The position numbers and the translations under genes were made by a program. Under the pieces are notes generated by a model. That model had not been told where the DNA came from and ran no database searches. It was given only the letters and a program-made list of their open reading frames with translations. A stretch of DNA of 64,000 bases from Deltaproteobacteria bacterium Ga0077550 (GTDB taxonomy: Bacteria > Myxococcota_A > Polyangia > Nannocystales > Nannocystaceae): the NCBI GenBank assembly GCA_001464385.1, contig LNFB01000310.1, positions 1-64,000 on the forward strand, in the 5' to 3' direction. Position 1 is the stretch's first letter. Each line of letters opens with the position of its first letter. Shown in pieces: positions 9,008 to 22,095 of the stretch.

Positions 9008-9469
9008 TCAGCCGCTGGTCTCGGGCACGCCGTACTCCGGCTCGCCCACGGTCTCCGATCCGCCGGTGGTGCCGTCGGTGCCGGTGCCGGTGCTGCCGTC
9101 GGTGCCCGTCGTGGTCGCGTCGGTGGCCGAGTCGGTCACCGTGTCGGTCGCCGTGTCGGTCGTCTGGGCGAAGGTGTCCGCGCTGCCGTACTCGACGCCG
9201 CCGCTGCCCGTGATCGAGTCGTCGGTGGTCGCGGTGGTGCCGGTGGTGGCGGTGGTCGGGGCCGTGCCCGAGCTCGACGCCGTCGTCGTCGCGCTGCCCG
9301 CCGTGTCGTCGCCGTCGTCGGCCGGGCAGGCTGCGAGCGTCAACCCGAGGAGGATCGCCGAAGCGCGCGGCGCCGCGATCGAGCGCTGCGTCGCGCCGCA
9401 GTGCGGGCACTGCTGCTCGTGCGCGTGGATGTCGAGCGAACAGACCGGACACACCACCAAGCGGGTCAT
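9008..9469 (-). CDS. Small zinc-ribbon/lipobox protein with EYG motifs
   Basis: 153 aa. An N-terminal zinc ribbon (CPVC ... CPHCG, residues 7-25) is followed by a hydrophobic helix ending in LLGLTLAAC, a good lipobox at about Cys48. The remaining tail is almost entirely Thr/Ser/Gly/Asp with tyrosine motifs VEYGSADTF and, at the extreme C-terminus, EPEYGVPETSG. Layout and motif style match the 6586-7083 protein on the other side of the HTTM gene. If signal peptidase II cuts before the Cys, the ribbon stays with the signal fragment in the cytoplasm. Function is unknown. Confidence 0.75.
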   Translation of the reverse strand: MTRLVVCPVCSLDIHAHEQQCPHCGATQRSIAAPRASAILLGLTLAACPADDGDDTAGSATTTASSSGTAPTTATTGTTATTDDSITGSGGVEYGSADTFAQTTDTATDTVTDSATDATTTGTDGSTGTGTDGTTGGSETVGEPEYGVPETSG

Positions 9470-9535
9470 GCGGTGATCGTGCCGGGTGTCGGGCGACGAA
9501 TCAAGGGGGCCCGGTCCTGCGCCGGCGGAGCTCGG

Positions 9536-10477
9536 TCATCCCCCGTCGGCGTCCGGGCTCGCCCCCTCGGCCGGCGGCTCGTGCCACGCCCGCCCGGACG
9601 ACGCCGCGCGCTCGAGCTCGGCGATGATCTGCGCGCCGAGCAGCAGGATGATGGCGGCGACCTCGAGCCCGAGCAGCAGCACCACGACCGTGCCGAGCGA
9701 GCCGTACACGATGTCGACCAGCGACAGGTTGGCGAAGTACCAGAACATGAACGAGCGCACCGCCTCCCACAGGAGCGACGCGACGACGCCGCCGACGACC
9801 GCGTGGCTGGGGCGGATGTGGGCCAGCGGCATCACCCAGTAGAACGACGACAGCAGCAGCACGAGGCCCAGGAACGCCAGTGACTTGACCAGCGGGACCG
9901 CGGTCTCGGGGTCGATCGCCAGCCCGAACCACTGCGTGCCCTGCTCGGGCAGGGTGTCGAACGCGATCATCACCAGCGTCAGCACGAAGATGCCGCAGGC
10001 GATGAGCAGCACGTACCCCAGCGGCAGGACGAAGGCGCGCAGCCGGTGGACGTCGCGGACCCGGCGGTTGCGTTGGAAGACCACGGCGAACGCCTCGTCG
10101 AGCATGCGGAACGCGACGGCGCTGAAGAACAACAGCACGGCGAAGCCGACGATCCCGACCGTGGCGCGCTGCTCGACGAAGGCCGAGAACGCCTCGGTGA
10201 CCACGCCCGCGCGCCCCGGCAGCAGCACGTCGGTCTGCGCGGCGATGGTCTGCATCAGCGCGTCGTGATCGATCACCGTGGACAAGACGACGACGACGAG
10301 CCCCAGCAGCGGCACGATCGAGAGCAGGGTGTTGTAGCCGAGCGCACCCGCGAGCAGGAACCCGCGGTTGCGGCGGAACTCCCCGAACACGCGCCACGCG
10401 AAGCCGAGCACGCGCGCGATCGGGCGCAGGACGCGGGTGGAGAGCCCGACGCGGGGCGCCGTGGGCGGGGCCGACAA
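9536..10477 (-). CDS. YihY/UPF0761-type membrane protein
   Basis: 313-aa integral membrane protein. It carries the family pattern: an N-terminal amphipathic part (ARVLGFAWRVFGEF), GALGYNTLLSIVPLLGLVVV as the first long helix, then about five further helices, with WVMPLAHIRPSHAVVGG and WEAVRSFMFWYFANLSLVDIVYGSLGT late in the protein. This matches the YihY/virulence factor BrkB family, once misnamed RNase BN. Its role is unknown. The length is normal for the family. Confidence 0.9.
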   Translation of the reverse strand: MSAPPTAPRVGLSTRVLRPIARVLGFAWRVFGEFRRNRGFLLAGALGYNTLLSIVPLLGLVVVVLSTVIDHDALMQTIAAQTDVLLPGRAGVVTEAFSAFVEQRATVGIVGFAVLLFFSAVAFRMLDEAFAVVFQRNRRVRDVHRLRAFVLPLGYVLLIACGIFVLTLVMIAFDTLPEQGTQWFGLAIDPETAVPLVKSLAFLGLVLLLSSFYWVMPLAHIRPSHAVVGGVVASLLWEAVRSFMFWYFANLSLVDIVYGSLGTVVVLLLGLEVAAIILLLGAQIIAELERAASSGRAWHEPPAEGASPDADGG

Positions 10478-10545
10478 TGCGGCATGCTACCGCACGCGGC
10501 GCCCGGTCGGCGCCGCGCGGTGGACCGCCGCCCACGACGTCGGCG

Positions 10546-11031
10546 TCAGGGCGCGAGGCAGGTGATCTGCAGCCCGCCCTCGATCGCCTCGCACACGTCG
10601 CCGCACGGCTCGGCGGCGAGGCACTCGCACGCCGGCGCGTCGCCGCAGCCCTCGGGCAGGACCACGCACGCGTAGCCGGGCTCGGCGCCCTTCTTGCCGC
10701 CGATCGTCTCCTGGCAGTACTCGGTGGCGGCGTCGCACGACAGCGCGGGGCCGCAGGCGAATGTGCCGCCGCCGGTCTCGCTGCCCCCGCTCGACGACTC
10801 GTCCTGGCCCCCCGAGCTGCTGCCCCCGGACGATCCGCCGCTGCTGCCGCCCGAGCTCGATTCCCCCGAGGACTCCCCGGTGGCCGAGACCGAGGACGAG
10901 CCGGACGATTCCGATCCACTCGACGAACCCGGGCCGGAGCTCTCGGTCGTCTGCGATCCGCCGCCGGTCTCCCCGCCGTCGTCGCCACCACACGCCGTCA
11001 CACACGCGAACGCAACGATAAGTCTACGCAT
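10546..11031 (-). CDS. Lipoprotein with Ser/Gly linker and Cys-rich tail
   Basis: 161 aa starting MRRLIVAFACVTACGGD, a short lipoprotein signal with Cys14 as the likely lipidation site. Residues 20-85 are a Gly/Ser linker (runs of SSGGSSGG). The last 75 residues hold about ten Cys in a compact domain (CGPALSCDAATEYCQE through CECLAAEPCGDVC) that probably folds by disulfides outside the cell. I do not recognise the domain. It is transcribed divergently from the Cys-rich protein at 11171. Confidence 0.72.
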   Translation of the reverse strand: MRRLIVAFACVTACGGDDGGETGGGSQTTESSGPGSSSGSESSGSSSVSATGESSGESSSGGSSGGSSGGSSSGGQDESSSGGSETGGGTFACGPALSCDAATEYCQETIGGKKGAEPGYACVVLPEGCGDAPACECLAAEPCGDVCEAIEGGLQITCLAP

Positions 11032-11170
11032 GCAACTCAGACTACGCGACGCCATCCCGCGTGCCACGATCGACCGACGCCGCGGCCGCACGACACGATC
11101 GCCACGGTGGCGTGACGCAACCGATGCGCGGGATCTTCCGCTCGCCTGCGCGCTCTGGCAGGGTGGAGGC

Positions 11171-12733
11171 ATGCATCGCCGCGCGCTCCCGCTCGTCCTC
11201 GTCCTCGCTGGCCTCGGCTGTCCGAGCGACGCCGATTCGGTCGTCACCGCCACGGACGAGTCGTCCTCGGGCGCAGGCTCGAGCGACACGACCCCCGCGG
11301 ACTCGTCGACCGGTGGGCCCACGACGACGACGGTGACGACCGCCGACACGACGTGCGCCGATGGCTGCACGACCGGACCAGGCGCGTCGAGCAGCGAGTC
11401 GTCCGCGGGCGAGACGTCGAGCAGCGGGACGACCGAGGGCAGCAGCAGCACCGCGCCGGCCGAGGAGAGCAGCAGCGACACCGGCGTGAACCTCTGCGGC
11501 AACGGGGCGATCGACGGTGACGAGGCCTGCGACGACGGCGGCGAGTCGGCGGTGTGCAACGCCAACTGCACGCTCGCCGTGTGCGGCGACGCGATCCACA
11601 ACGCGAGCGCGGGCGAGGCGTGCGACGCCGGCGGCGAGTCGTTCGGCTGCGACGTCGACTGCACGCTGCCGGTGTGCGGCGACGGGCTCGCCAACGCCAG
11701 CCACAACGAGCTGTGCGACGAGGGCGGCACGACGCCGTCGTGCGACGGCGACTGCACGCCCGTGTCGTGCGGCGACGGATTCCAGAACCTCGCGGCCCTC
11801 GAGACCTGCGACGACGGCGACAACGAGTCCGGCGACGGTTGTTCCGGGGTCTGCGTCATCGAGGGTGACTTCGGCGGCCGCTGCGTGATCGTCGACGGCC
11901 TGCAGTGGTGCTTCGACAACGACAACTGCGGCCAGGCCTGCGACGACGTCTGCTCCAACCTCGGCCTGGTGCTCGAGCCCGACGACGGCACGTGGTTCGC
12001 CGCCCAGGATTCCGCCCCCGAGTGCCAGGCGATCTCGGACGCCCTCGGCATGACCGATCCGATCGACTTCGACACACACGCGCTGGGCTGCCTCGAGGAC
12101 GGTGGCCTCTCGGATCTCACCGGCGGCGGCCTCACCGGCAGCCTGCTGTGCTCGTCGGATCCGACCTGCCCATCCGCGCACCGCAACGACATGGACGACA
12201 TCGGCACGCTGTGCGACCTGCCGGGCGCGCGGCGCTCCGTGTGCCCGTGCGGCGGCCAGTTCTGCGGCAACGGCGTCGTCGAGGGCAACGAGGTCTGCGA
12301 CGACGGCAACCAGATCCAGAACGACGGCTGCACCACGGGGTGCATCACCACGCCGCCGACGTGCGTCGTCGTGAACGACCAGCAGTGGTGCTTCGACAAC
12401 GCCGCCTGCGGCGAGGCGTGCAACGACGTCTGCGACGCGCTGGGCCTCTCGCTCGACATCTCCGACGACGAGTGGTTCGCCGCGCAGGACACCATCGAGG
12501 AGTGCCAGGCGATCTCGGACGCGCTCGGCATGGACAGCCCGGTGCAGTTCAACGGCTGGTCGTACGCGTGCCTCGAGGACGACGGCTTCGGCGACGTCGT
12601 CGACGGCGGCCTCACGGGCGCGCTCTACTGCTCGTCGTTCAACGGCTGCCCGGCCGACCACCGCACCAACATGGACGGCCTCGGGATCCCGTGCGGTCCC
12701 GGGGCGCGGCGCTCGATCTGCCCGTGCAACTGA
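11171..12733 (+). CDS. DUF4215 Cys-rich repeat lipoprotein with duplicated module
   Basis: 520 aa. The ATG at 11171 directly follows GGTGGAGGC and opens a signal ending VLAGLGC (Cys17). After a Ser/Thr linker to about residue 105 come Cys-rich repeats of the CGNGAIDGDEACDDGG type (DUF4215-like, common in myxobacterial surface proteins). Then a module of about 130 residues beginning with C and QWCFDN, containing AC.DVC, EWFAAQD-type and ECQAISDALGM segments and ending CPC, occurs twice (about 240-365 and 395-520), separated by another DUF4215 unit. It is probably an exposed adhesive or binding protein; the ligand is unknown. A related-looking Cys/Trp tail ends the protein at 55221-56858. Confidence 0.8.
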   Translation: MHRRALPLVLVLAGLGCPSDADSVVTATDESSSGAGSSDTTPADSSTGGPTTTTVTTADTTCADGCTTGPGASSSESSAGETSSSGTTEGSSSTAPAEESSSDTGVNLCGNGAIDGDEACDDGGESAVCNANCTLAVCGDAIHNASAGEACDAGGESFGCDVDCTLPVCGDGLANASHNELCDEGGTTPSCDGDCTPVSCGDGFQNLAALETCDDGDNESGDGCSGVCVIEGDFGGRCVIVDGLQWCFDNDNCGQACDDVCSNLGLVLEPDDGTWFAAQDSAPECQAISDALGMTDPIDFDTHALGCLEDGGLSDLTGGGLTGSLLCSSDPTCPSAHRNDMDDIGTLCDLPGARRSVCPCGGQFCGNGVVEGNEVCDDGNQIQNDGCTTGCITTPPTCVVVNDQQWCFDNAACGEACNDVCDALGLSLDISDDEWFAAQDTIEECQAISDALGMDSPVQFNGWSYACLEDDGFGDVVDGGLTGALYCSSFNGCPADHRTNMDGLGIPCGPGARRSICPCN

Positions 12734-12780
12734 GAAGCGGGGGACTCCGGGCGATTCGCAGCCGACTGCTCCGCTGAAGG

Positions 12781-14841
12781 TCACCCGCGGCGGCGCCGGA
12801 GCAGCGCGACGATCGGCAGCATCCACGCCGCCGCGTGACCCAGCGGCGCGCCGCGGCAGCCGCAGCCGTCGCCGCCGTCGCTCGCCGCGGGCGCGCCGGT
12901 CGAGGACTCGCCCGCGCCGCTGGACGTGCCGCCGGGTCCCGAGCTCGCCGCACCGGTGACGTCGGCCGCCGCGGTGGTCCCGTCCCCACCCGACGACCCG
13001 TCGCTGCCGCTCGTGGTCTCCGGCATCGGCGGCGGCACGGCGTCGGCGAACGCGACGTCGGACAGCAGGATCGCGCCGGGTCCCTGATCGAACACCAGCT
13101 CGACGCGGGTGACGGCGGCGGGATCGAACCCGGGCGCCGCGGCGAGGAAGGCCGCCATCGGGATGCGCACATTGGCGAGCACCATCCGCGGCGCGATGGG
13201 ATAGGTGTCGCCCGCGGGCGCCGTCAGGGCGTCGCTGTGGGCCCCGACAGTGGCGCTCGCCTCGACGCCGGCGTCGTCGACCAACACCACGCGGAGATCG
13301 ACGGCGCCGCCCTGGTACGCGGGATCGTCGAAGGCGACCGCCGCGCGGAACTGCAGGAACGAGAGCTGACTGGCGTCGACGGGCGCGCCGAGCTCGTTGA
13401 TCCATCGCCCGTCGTCGGCGAAGCCGAGCCGCAGCTGCGCGAGCCCGGTGGTGTGCGGCTCGCGACCCTCGAACGGATCGTCCATGAACGTCCCGGGCTC
13501 GGCGACGCAGTGGACGATCTGCGCCCCACCGTCGGGATCAATGCCGCACACGTCATAGGTCGTGAGGCCCTCGGCCGTCACCGCGCCGCCGAGGTCGTTG
13601 GTGACCAGCGAGTCGAGGCCCGCGACGGCGTTGACGATGATGCGCTCGCTCGCGCTGTCCGCGGGCATGTACGCCGTGCGCACCGCCGCCGGCGCGGCGG
13701 TGGCCGGGCCCACGACGTCGCCGCGCAGGAACGGCAGGAACTCGTCCTCGTGCCCCAGGTGCGCGCGCAGGAACGCGTTGCCGAACGCGATCATCGTCGC
13801 CTGTTGCTGGGCCTCGTCGAGGCGACCGACGCCGGTCTCGAGGTCACAGTGTGGATCGACGCCGAGACCGACGAACTCGACCAGGTCGTCCCAGTCGTCG
13901 AGACCGCCGCCCATCGTGAAGGTGCTCGGGCTCCACACCGTGTTGTAGAAGTTGTGGTTCGAGCCGGCCATCGTGAAGGTGTACTTCGGATGGGTGTCGC
14001 CCTCGGCGAACAACCGGCTGTCGTCGTAGTAGTGCGCACCGTCGAGGTAGTAGACGTCGCCGTCGCAGTACGGGAGCACCACGGCGAGGGCGATGTGCGG
14101 CAGCGGGGCGCGCAGCACGTCGATCGGCGCGAGCTCGATCACGGCCTCGACGCCGTACGGCAGGTCTTGCTCGGCGGCCAGCACCGCGAACCTCGCGACG
14201 CCCTCACCGCCGCGCGAGTGGCCGACCAGGCCGATGTTCTGCAGATCGACCGCGCCGTTGTAGTGCGTGCCGTACTCGTCGGTCGTGTTGAACGCCTGCC
14301 ACAGCTCGAGGTGACGGCCGATGAGCTCCGCGCGCGCGGTGGCGCCAGCGTCCTCCACGGTATTGTCCTGCGCCGCGATGCCGTTCGCGCTGATCGAGAC
14401 CACGACGTAGCCGTGGCTCGCGAGGTTCTGCGCCCAGTAGTCGTAGCCGATGTAGCTCGGGATCGACTCGTCCCCGGCGTTGCACGGCCACGCTTGGTTG
14501 GTGTTGTCCCACGGATGCGCGGGGTCGAACGCGTCGGGATCGAGGCACGTCGGGTGCCGACCGTGCAGCATGATCACCATCGGGAACGGCCCCGACGCGA
14601 GGTCGATCGGGTTGTGCACGACGGCGCGGACCTCGACCCGCGCGAACGGGATCGACGTCGGCTCGAACGCCGTGTCGCCGAAGCCGTACTCGGTGCGCTC
14701 GACCTCGAAGGTGCCCAGGGCGTCGGGGTCGGCCGCGGCCGCGGTCGAGGCCGCCAGCATCCCGGCGACGACGGCCGGCGCGAGCAGGATCGATGCGGCG
14801 AGGGTCCGTGCGGGGAGGATCGGTGCGAGCGCGCGGCTCAT
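12781..14841 (-). CDS. Secreted alpha/beta hydrolase with MYXO-CTERM-like tail
   Basis: 686 aa. A Sec signal peptide ends near ASTAAAA (residues 1-37). The hydrolase core has an oxyanion motif IMLHGRHP, a nucleophile elbow GLVGHSRGGEG, and a later GSNHNFYNTVW that may supply the catalytic His. A second beta-rich region with VELVFDQGPGAILLSDVAF follows at about 490-610. A Ser/Thr/Gly linker then leads to CGCRGAPLG, a hydrophobic helix and a terminal RRRRG. That Cys-helix-Arg arrangement is the MYXO-CTERM sorting signal, read by a myxosortase. Substrate is unknown. It overlaps the upstream lipoprotein gene by 4 bp (ATGA), so they form an operon. Confidence 0.85.
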   Translation of the reverse strand: MSRALAPILPARTLAASILLAPAVVAGMLAASTAAAADPDALGTFEVERTEYGFGDTAFEPTSIPFARVEVRAVVHNPIDLASGPFPMVIMLHGRHPTCLDPDAFDPAHPWDNTNQAWPCNAGDESIPSYIGYDYWAQNLASHGYVVVSISANGIAAQDNTVEDAGATARAELIGRHLELWQAFNTTDEYGTHYNGAVDLQNIGLVGHSRGGEGVARFAVLAAEQDLPYGVEAVIELAPIDVLRAPLPHIALAVVLPYCDGDVYYLDGAHYYDDSRLFAEGDTHPKYTFTMAGSNHNFYNTVWSPSTFTMGGGLDDWDDLVEFVGLGVDPHCDLETGVGRLDEAQQQATMIAFGNAFLRAHLGHEDEFLPFLRGDVVGPATAAPAAVRTAYMPADSASERIIVNAVAGLDSLVTNDLGGAVTAEGLTTYDVCGIDPDGGAQIVHCVAEPGTFMDDPFEGREPHTTGLAQLRLGFADDGRWINELGAPVDASQLSFLQFRAAVAFDDPAYQGGAVDLRVVLVDDAGVEASATVGAHSDALTAPAGDTYPIAPRMVLANVRIPMAAFLAAAPGFDPAAVTRVELVFDQGPGAILLSDVAFADAVPPPMPETTSGSDGSSGGDGTTAAADVTGAASSGPGGTSSGAGESSTGAPAASDGGDGCGCRGAPLGHAAAWMLPIVALLRRRRG

Positions 14842-15326
14842 GGCGCCACCACCTTGCTCTTGTCGAGGACCGGCGGCTGCGCCATCGACTCGCTCGACAT
14901 GCCGAGGGCGCGCACCGAGATCGCCGCGCCGTCGGGCATGCGATCGAACTGCGCGCGCGGGACCAGGAACACGAGCCGATCGAGCGCGCCGTCGGGATGA
15001 CGGCTCGACCGCACCACCTCGGCGCCGATCCGCAGGGTCGGACGATTGGCGTCCGTCGGCCGCACGCGACGATCGAGCGCGAGCTCGATTTCGACGACGT
15101 CGCCGCGATCGCGGAGTCCGGTCACCTCGATGCTCAGCGCGGTGGCCAATGGCGCGACCGCGGGTTCCCGCGGCGTCGGGCTCGGGCGGGTCCCAGGCGG
15201 GGTGATCGGCCGCGCGCGCTCGGTGCCCGCCGCCGCGGACGACGGTGACGTCGCCTCGCGCTCCTCCGGAGGATCACAGGCCATCAGCAGGCCGATCGAC
15301 AACGACATCCAACGTGCGCGCTTCAT
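14838..15326 (-). CDS. Small lipoprotein, operon partner of the hydrolase
   Basis: 162 aa from the ATG at 15326. The signal is basic then hydrophobic (SLSIGLLMAC, Cys17), followed by a Pro/Ser/Thr/Arg linker. The domain from about residue 65 is beta-rich (ALSIEVTGLRDRGDVVEIEL, RPTLRIGAEVV, LDRLVFLVPRAQFD) and contains no Cys. Its stop overlaps the ATG of the MYXO-CTERM hydrolase by 4 bp, which indicates translational coupling and a shared envelope role. I do not recognise the fold. Upstream ATGs at 15335 and 15341 are possible. Confidence 0.72.
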   Translation of the reverse strand: MKRARWMSLSIGLLMACDPPEEREATSPSSAAAGTERARPITPPGTRPSPTPREPAVAPLATALSIEVTGLRDRGDVVEIELALDRRVRPTDANRPTLRIGAEVVRSSRHPDGALDRLVFLVPRAQFDRMPDGAAISVRALGMSSESMAQPPVLDKSKVVAP

Positions 15327-15521
15327 CCACTGCATCTGCATCTCGAATGGGTCCAGCGCGGCCACGGTCCGACGTCCCCGCGCAGAAGTCCAGCCATCCG
15401 GGACCGACGGCACGGCGACACCGCGACCGCGGCTCGTCGAGCGATCGCGTTGGAGCCGCCGCCCGGCCCATCCGCGCGATCGCCCGCCATCGGCGCCGCA
15501 GCTGACCTACTCTGATCTGCG

Positions 15522-19566
<4,045 letters not shown>

Positions 19567-19580
<14 letters not shown>

Positions 19581-20487
19581 CGGGCGGCGTCGACGCGAAC
19601 CTCCGGATCGCCGCGCGCAACCACGCGTGCCCCGGATCGCGATCGAAGCGCTCGTGCCACGCCAATCGCGACGGCGCCGGGGGCACGTCCAGCGGCAGCG
19701 GCCGTTGGCTCAGCGCCACGTGCTCGGCGGCCGCGCGAGCCAGGCTCCGCGGCGCGGTCAACAGCAGCTCGCTCTGCGCAACGAGGAACGGCGCCGGGGC
19801 GAAGTGGGCGACCCGCAACGCGACCCGTCGTGCGCGACCCAGCCGCGCGAGCGCATCGTCGACGAAGCCGCCGGGTCGACCGCTCGGGGCGATGAGGAGG
19901 TGGTCCGCGTCGAGGTAGCGCTCGAGCGTCAGCGGCCGACGCAGCAGCGGATGACCGGCCCGCGCGATCACGACGAACGGCTCGTCCTCGAGCTTGAGCT
20001 GGCGCAGGCCGGCGCGCTCGGGGAAGCCGGGGCCGAAGGCGAAGTGGACCTCGCCCCGCTCCATGCGCTCGAACAGGTCGGCCTGCCGCGGGTGGACGGC
20101 GAGGGTGACCCCGGGCGCCTCGGTCGCGAGGACGGCGAGCAATCGCGGCAGCCCGGCGAACTCGAAGAGATCGGCGCCGCTCAGCGTGAACGCCTGCTGC
20201 GCCGTGGCCGGATCGAACGGCCGCGGCTCGCCGAGCGCGGCGCCGAGCTGCTCGAGCGCGAGGCGAAGCGGTCGTGCGAGGGCCACCGCGCGCTCGGTCG
20301 GCACCAGGCCGCGCGGCCCGGTGACGAACAACGGATCGCCGAGGACCTCGCGCAACCGCCGGAGCTTGTGGGACACCGCGGGCTGCGTGATGCCGAGGCG
20401 CCGCGCGGCGGCCGTGACGCTGCCCTCGACCAGCAGGACGTCGAGCGTCGCGAGGAGGTTGAGGTCGAGGCCGGCGGGCAGCTCCAC
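19567..20487 (-). CDS. LysR-family transcriptional regulator
   Basis: 306 aa with the classic LysR layout. The N-terminal winged helix-turn-helix contains LATLDVLLVEGSVTAAARRLGITQ then PAVSHKLRRLREVLGDPLF. The C-terminal effector-binding region starts near residue 95 with FTLSGADLFEF. Length is normal. The gene is divergent from the barrel-like protein at 20568, which is the usual arrangement for a LysR protein and its target. Its 3' end overlaps the end of the kinase-M16 gene by 14 bp in antiparallel orientation. The inducer is unknown. Confidence 0.92.
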
Positions 20488-20567
20488 GGCCGAACATTAG
20501 CATCTCGCATAGGCTGTATTCGGAGCATTCAATCGCCTCATGGGCACCGCGGCGCCAGAGTGACCGC
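20488..20567. promoter_or_regulatory. Divergent intergenic region, possible LysR operator/promoters
   Basis: This 80-bp gap between a LysR gene and a divergent target is noticeably AT-richer than its surroundings (attagcatctcgcatagg and gtattcgg). LysR proteins bind T-N11-A palindromes in such gaps. I see imperfect candidates but no clean palindrome, so this is a location-based call. Confidence 0.35.
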
Positions 20568-21299
20568 GTGCTCGACACGACGTCTTCCTGGCGCACCGCG
20601 ACCCTCGCCGCCGCCCTCGTCCTCGGCGCACCCGCGGTGACGATGGCGGCCGAGCCCGCGCCGCCGAACGCTGTCGCGGACTCCGACGCGGGTGACGGCC
20701 TCGCGCACGCCCTCACGATCGGCGCGCGCGTCGGCAACCCTGGCTACGGCGCGCTGCTCGGGTACCGACTGCGCCTGCGCCACGGCATCGGCGTGGGGCT
20801 CGAGGTCGAGGCCGGCTACGCGCCGCGGGCGTACATCGGCGGCCACCTCGCCCACGACGACGCGGTGCTCCGCGCCCGCGCGCCGCTGTTCTTCCCCGTG
20901 TTCCGGTCGCGTCGACTGACGATGGCCCTCGGCTTCGCCCCCGGCGTCCGCATGATCCGCAGCGCGAGCCCCGGGTTCGCGCGCCGGCGCGGCGTGTCGA
21001 TCACCGCGGACGTCGGCGCGTTCGCCTACGTCCACGCGCACCCGCGGCTCACGTGGCTCGTGGGCTTCGAGCTCCCCGTCGGGATCCAGATCGATCCGAT
21101 CACCGACATCGACACGTTGGGCACGCTGCTCGTGACCGGCCCCGTGGTGCCCCTGGGCGACCGCCTGAGCTGGTACGCGACGCTCGAGGGCGGCGGGCTC
21201 TACGGCTCCGACGGCGACGCGGGGAAGTTCCTCGTGCGCGGCACGACCGGGCTGCGCGTCGTCCTCGGGGCGAGCGCGCGCCACTGGCGGGCGTTGTGA
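20568..21299 (+). CDS. Outer-membrane beta-barrel-like protein
   Basis: 243 aa from a GTG at 20568. A signal peptide (TATLAAALVLGAPAVTMAA) is cleaved near residue 28. The mature protein alternates short amphipathic strands (ALTIGARVGNPGYGALLGYRL, GIGVGLEVEAGYAP, SITADVGAFAYVH) and ends in LRVVLGASARHWRAL. This suits an eight- to ten-stranded barrel, although the final residue is Leu rather than Phe. It is divergent from the LysR gene and may be its target. Confidence 0.72.
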   Translation: MLDTTSSWRTATLAAALVLGAPAVTMAAEPAPPNAVADSDAGDGLAHALTIGARVGNPGYGALLGYRLRLRHGIGVGLEVEAGYAPRAYIGGHLAHDDAVLRARAPLFFPVFRSRRLTMALGFAPGVRMIRSASPGFARRRGVSITADVGAFAYVHAHPRLTWLVGFELPVGIQIDPITDIDTLGTLLVTGPVVPLGDRLSWYATLEGGGLYGSDGDAGKFLVRGTTGLRVVLGASARHWRAL

Positions 21300-21351
21300 G
21301 GTCCCCGCGTCCGCACCACCTTGCACCGCCCGATCGAAGGACGAAACCACG

Positions 21352-22050
21352 ATGCCGATCCTACTCTTCGCCGCGCTCGCGTCCACGCTGACCGTCGCCA
21401 CTGCTCCCACGCCGACCGCGGACCGCAGCGAGCCGCGGCCGCTGTGGCGACGCATCGGCGGCTTCATCGGCGTCGACTGGCGTGTCCTCGGCCTCGCCGG
21501 GCACGTGAGCCATGGCCCAGGATTCCAGGCCGGCGTGATCCTCTTCGATCACCTCGCGATCGGGATCGCCGGCGTCGCCCGGCCGGGCCCCATCAACCCT
21601 GCGACGTTCGCGTACGATCTCCCCGCCGGCCAGTCGTACAAGGGCAAGTCGCGGCTGCACCTGCGCAGCGACGGCAACACCGTCGGGCTGCTCGTCGCGC
21701 CGTTCTTCGATCTGCGCCGCGTGCCGCTGAGCATCGAGCTCCCGGTGATGGTCGGCTACGGCGGCTTCGGGTTCTACCTGCACGGCGACGATCGGGAGGT
21801 GCCCGATGGGCGCCGCGTCAGCGCGTGGGAGAACGAGCTACTCGGCGGCCGCGACAGCGATCCCACCAACATCGCGATCGACATCGGCGTGCGCCTCGCC
21901 TGGACACCGCGCGCCGCGCCGTACGTGCGGCCGTACCTCGGCGTGCACCACATGTGGATCCCCGGGTTCTCGACCGCCGTGCGCGGCAACTACGACGGGT
22001 TCTCCGGGGTGCTCGGGATCAAATTCGGGCGTTTCCCCCGATTGCCGTGA
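21352..22050 (+). CDS. Outer-membrane beta-barrel-like protein
   Basis: 232 aa. The first 22 residues are a signal peptide (ILLFAALASTLTVATA). The remainder alternates barrel-like strands (GGFIGVDWRVLGLAGHV, FQAGVILFDHLAIGIAGVA, LPVMVGYGGFGFYLHGD, IAIDIGVRLAWTPRAAPYV) and ends FSGVLGIKFGRFPRLP. It is in the same orientation as and 52 bp after the 20568 barrel, so the pair may share a promoter. No enzymatic motif is seen. Confidence 0.7.
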   Translation: MPILLFAALASTLTVATAPTPTADRSEPRPLWRRIGGFIGVDWRVLGLAGHVSHGPGFQAGVILFDHLAIGIAGVARPGPINPATFAYDLPAGQSYKGKSRLHLRSDGNTVGLLVAPFFDLRRVPLSIELPVMVGYGGFGFYLHGDDREVPDGRRVSAWENELLGGRDSDPTNIAIDIGVRLAWTPRAAPYVRPYLGVHHMWIPGFSTAVRGNYDGFSGVLGIKFGRFPRLP

Positions 22051-22095
22051 ACCGCCGGACGGTCTGCGGGTCTGTCTCGACCCGCGCCGAACTCC

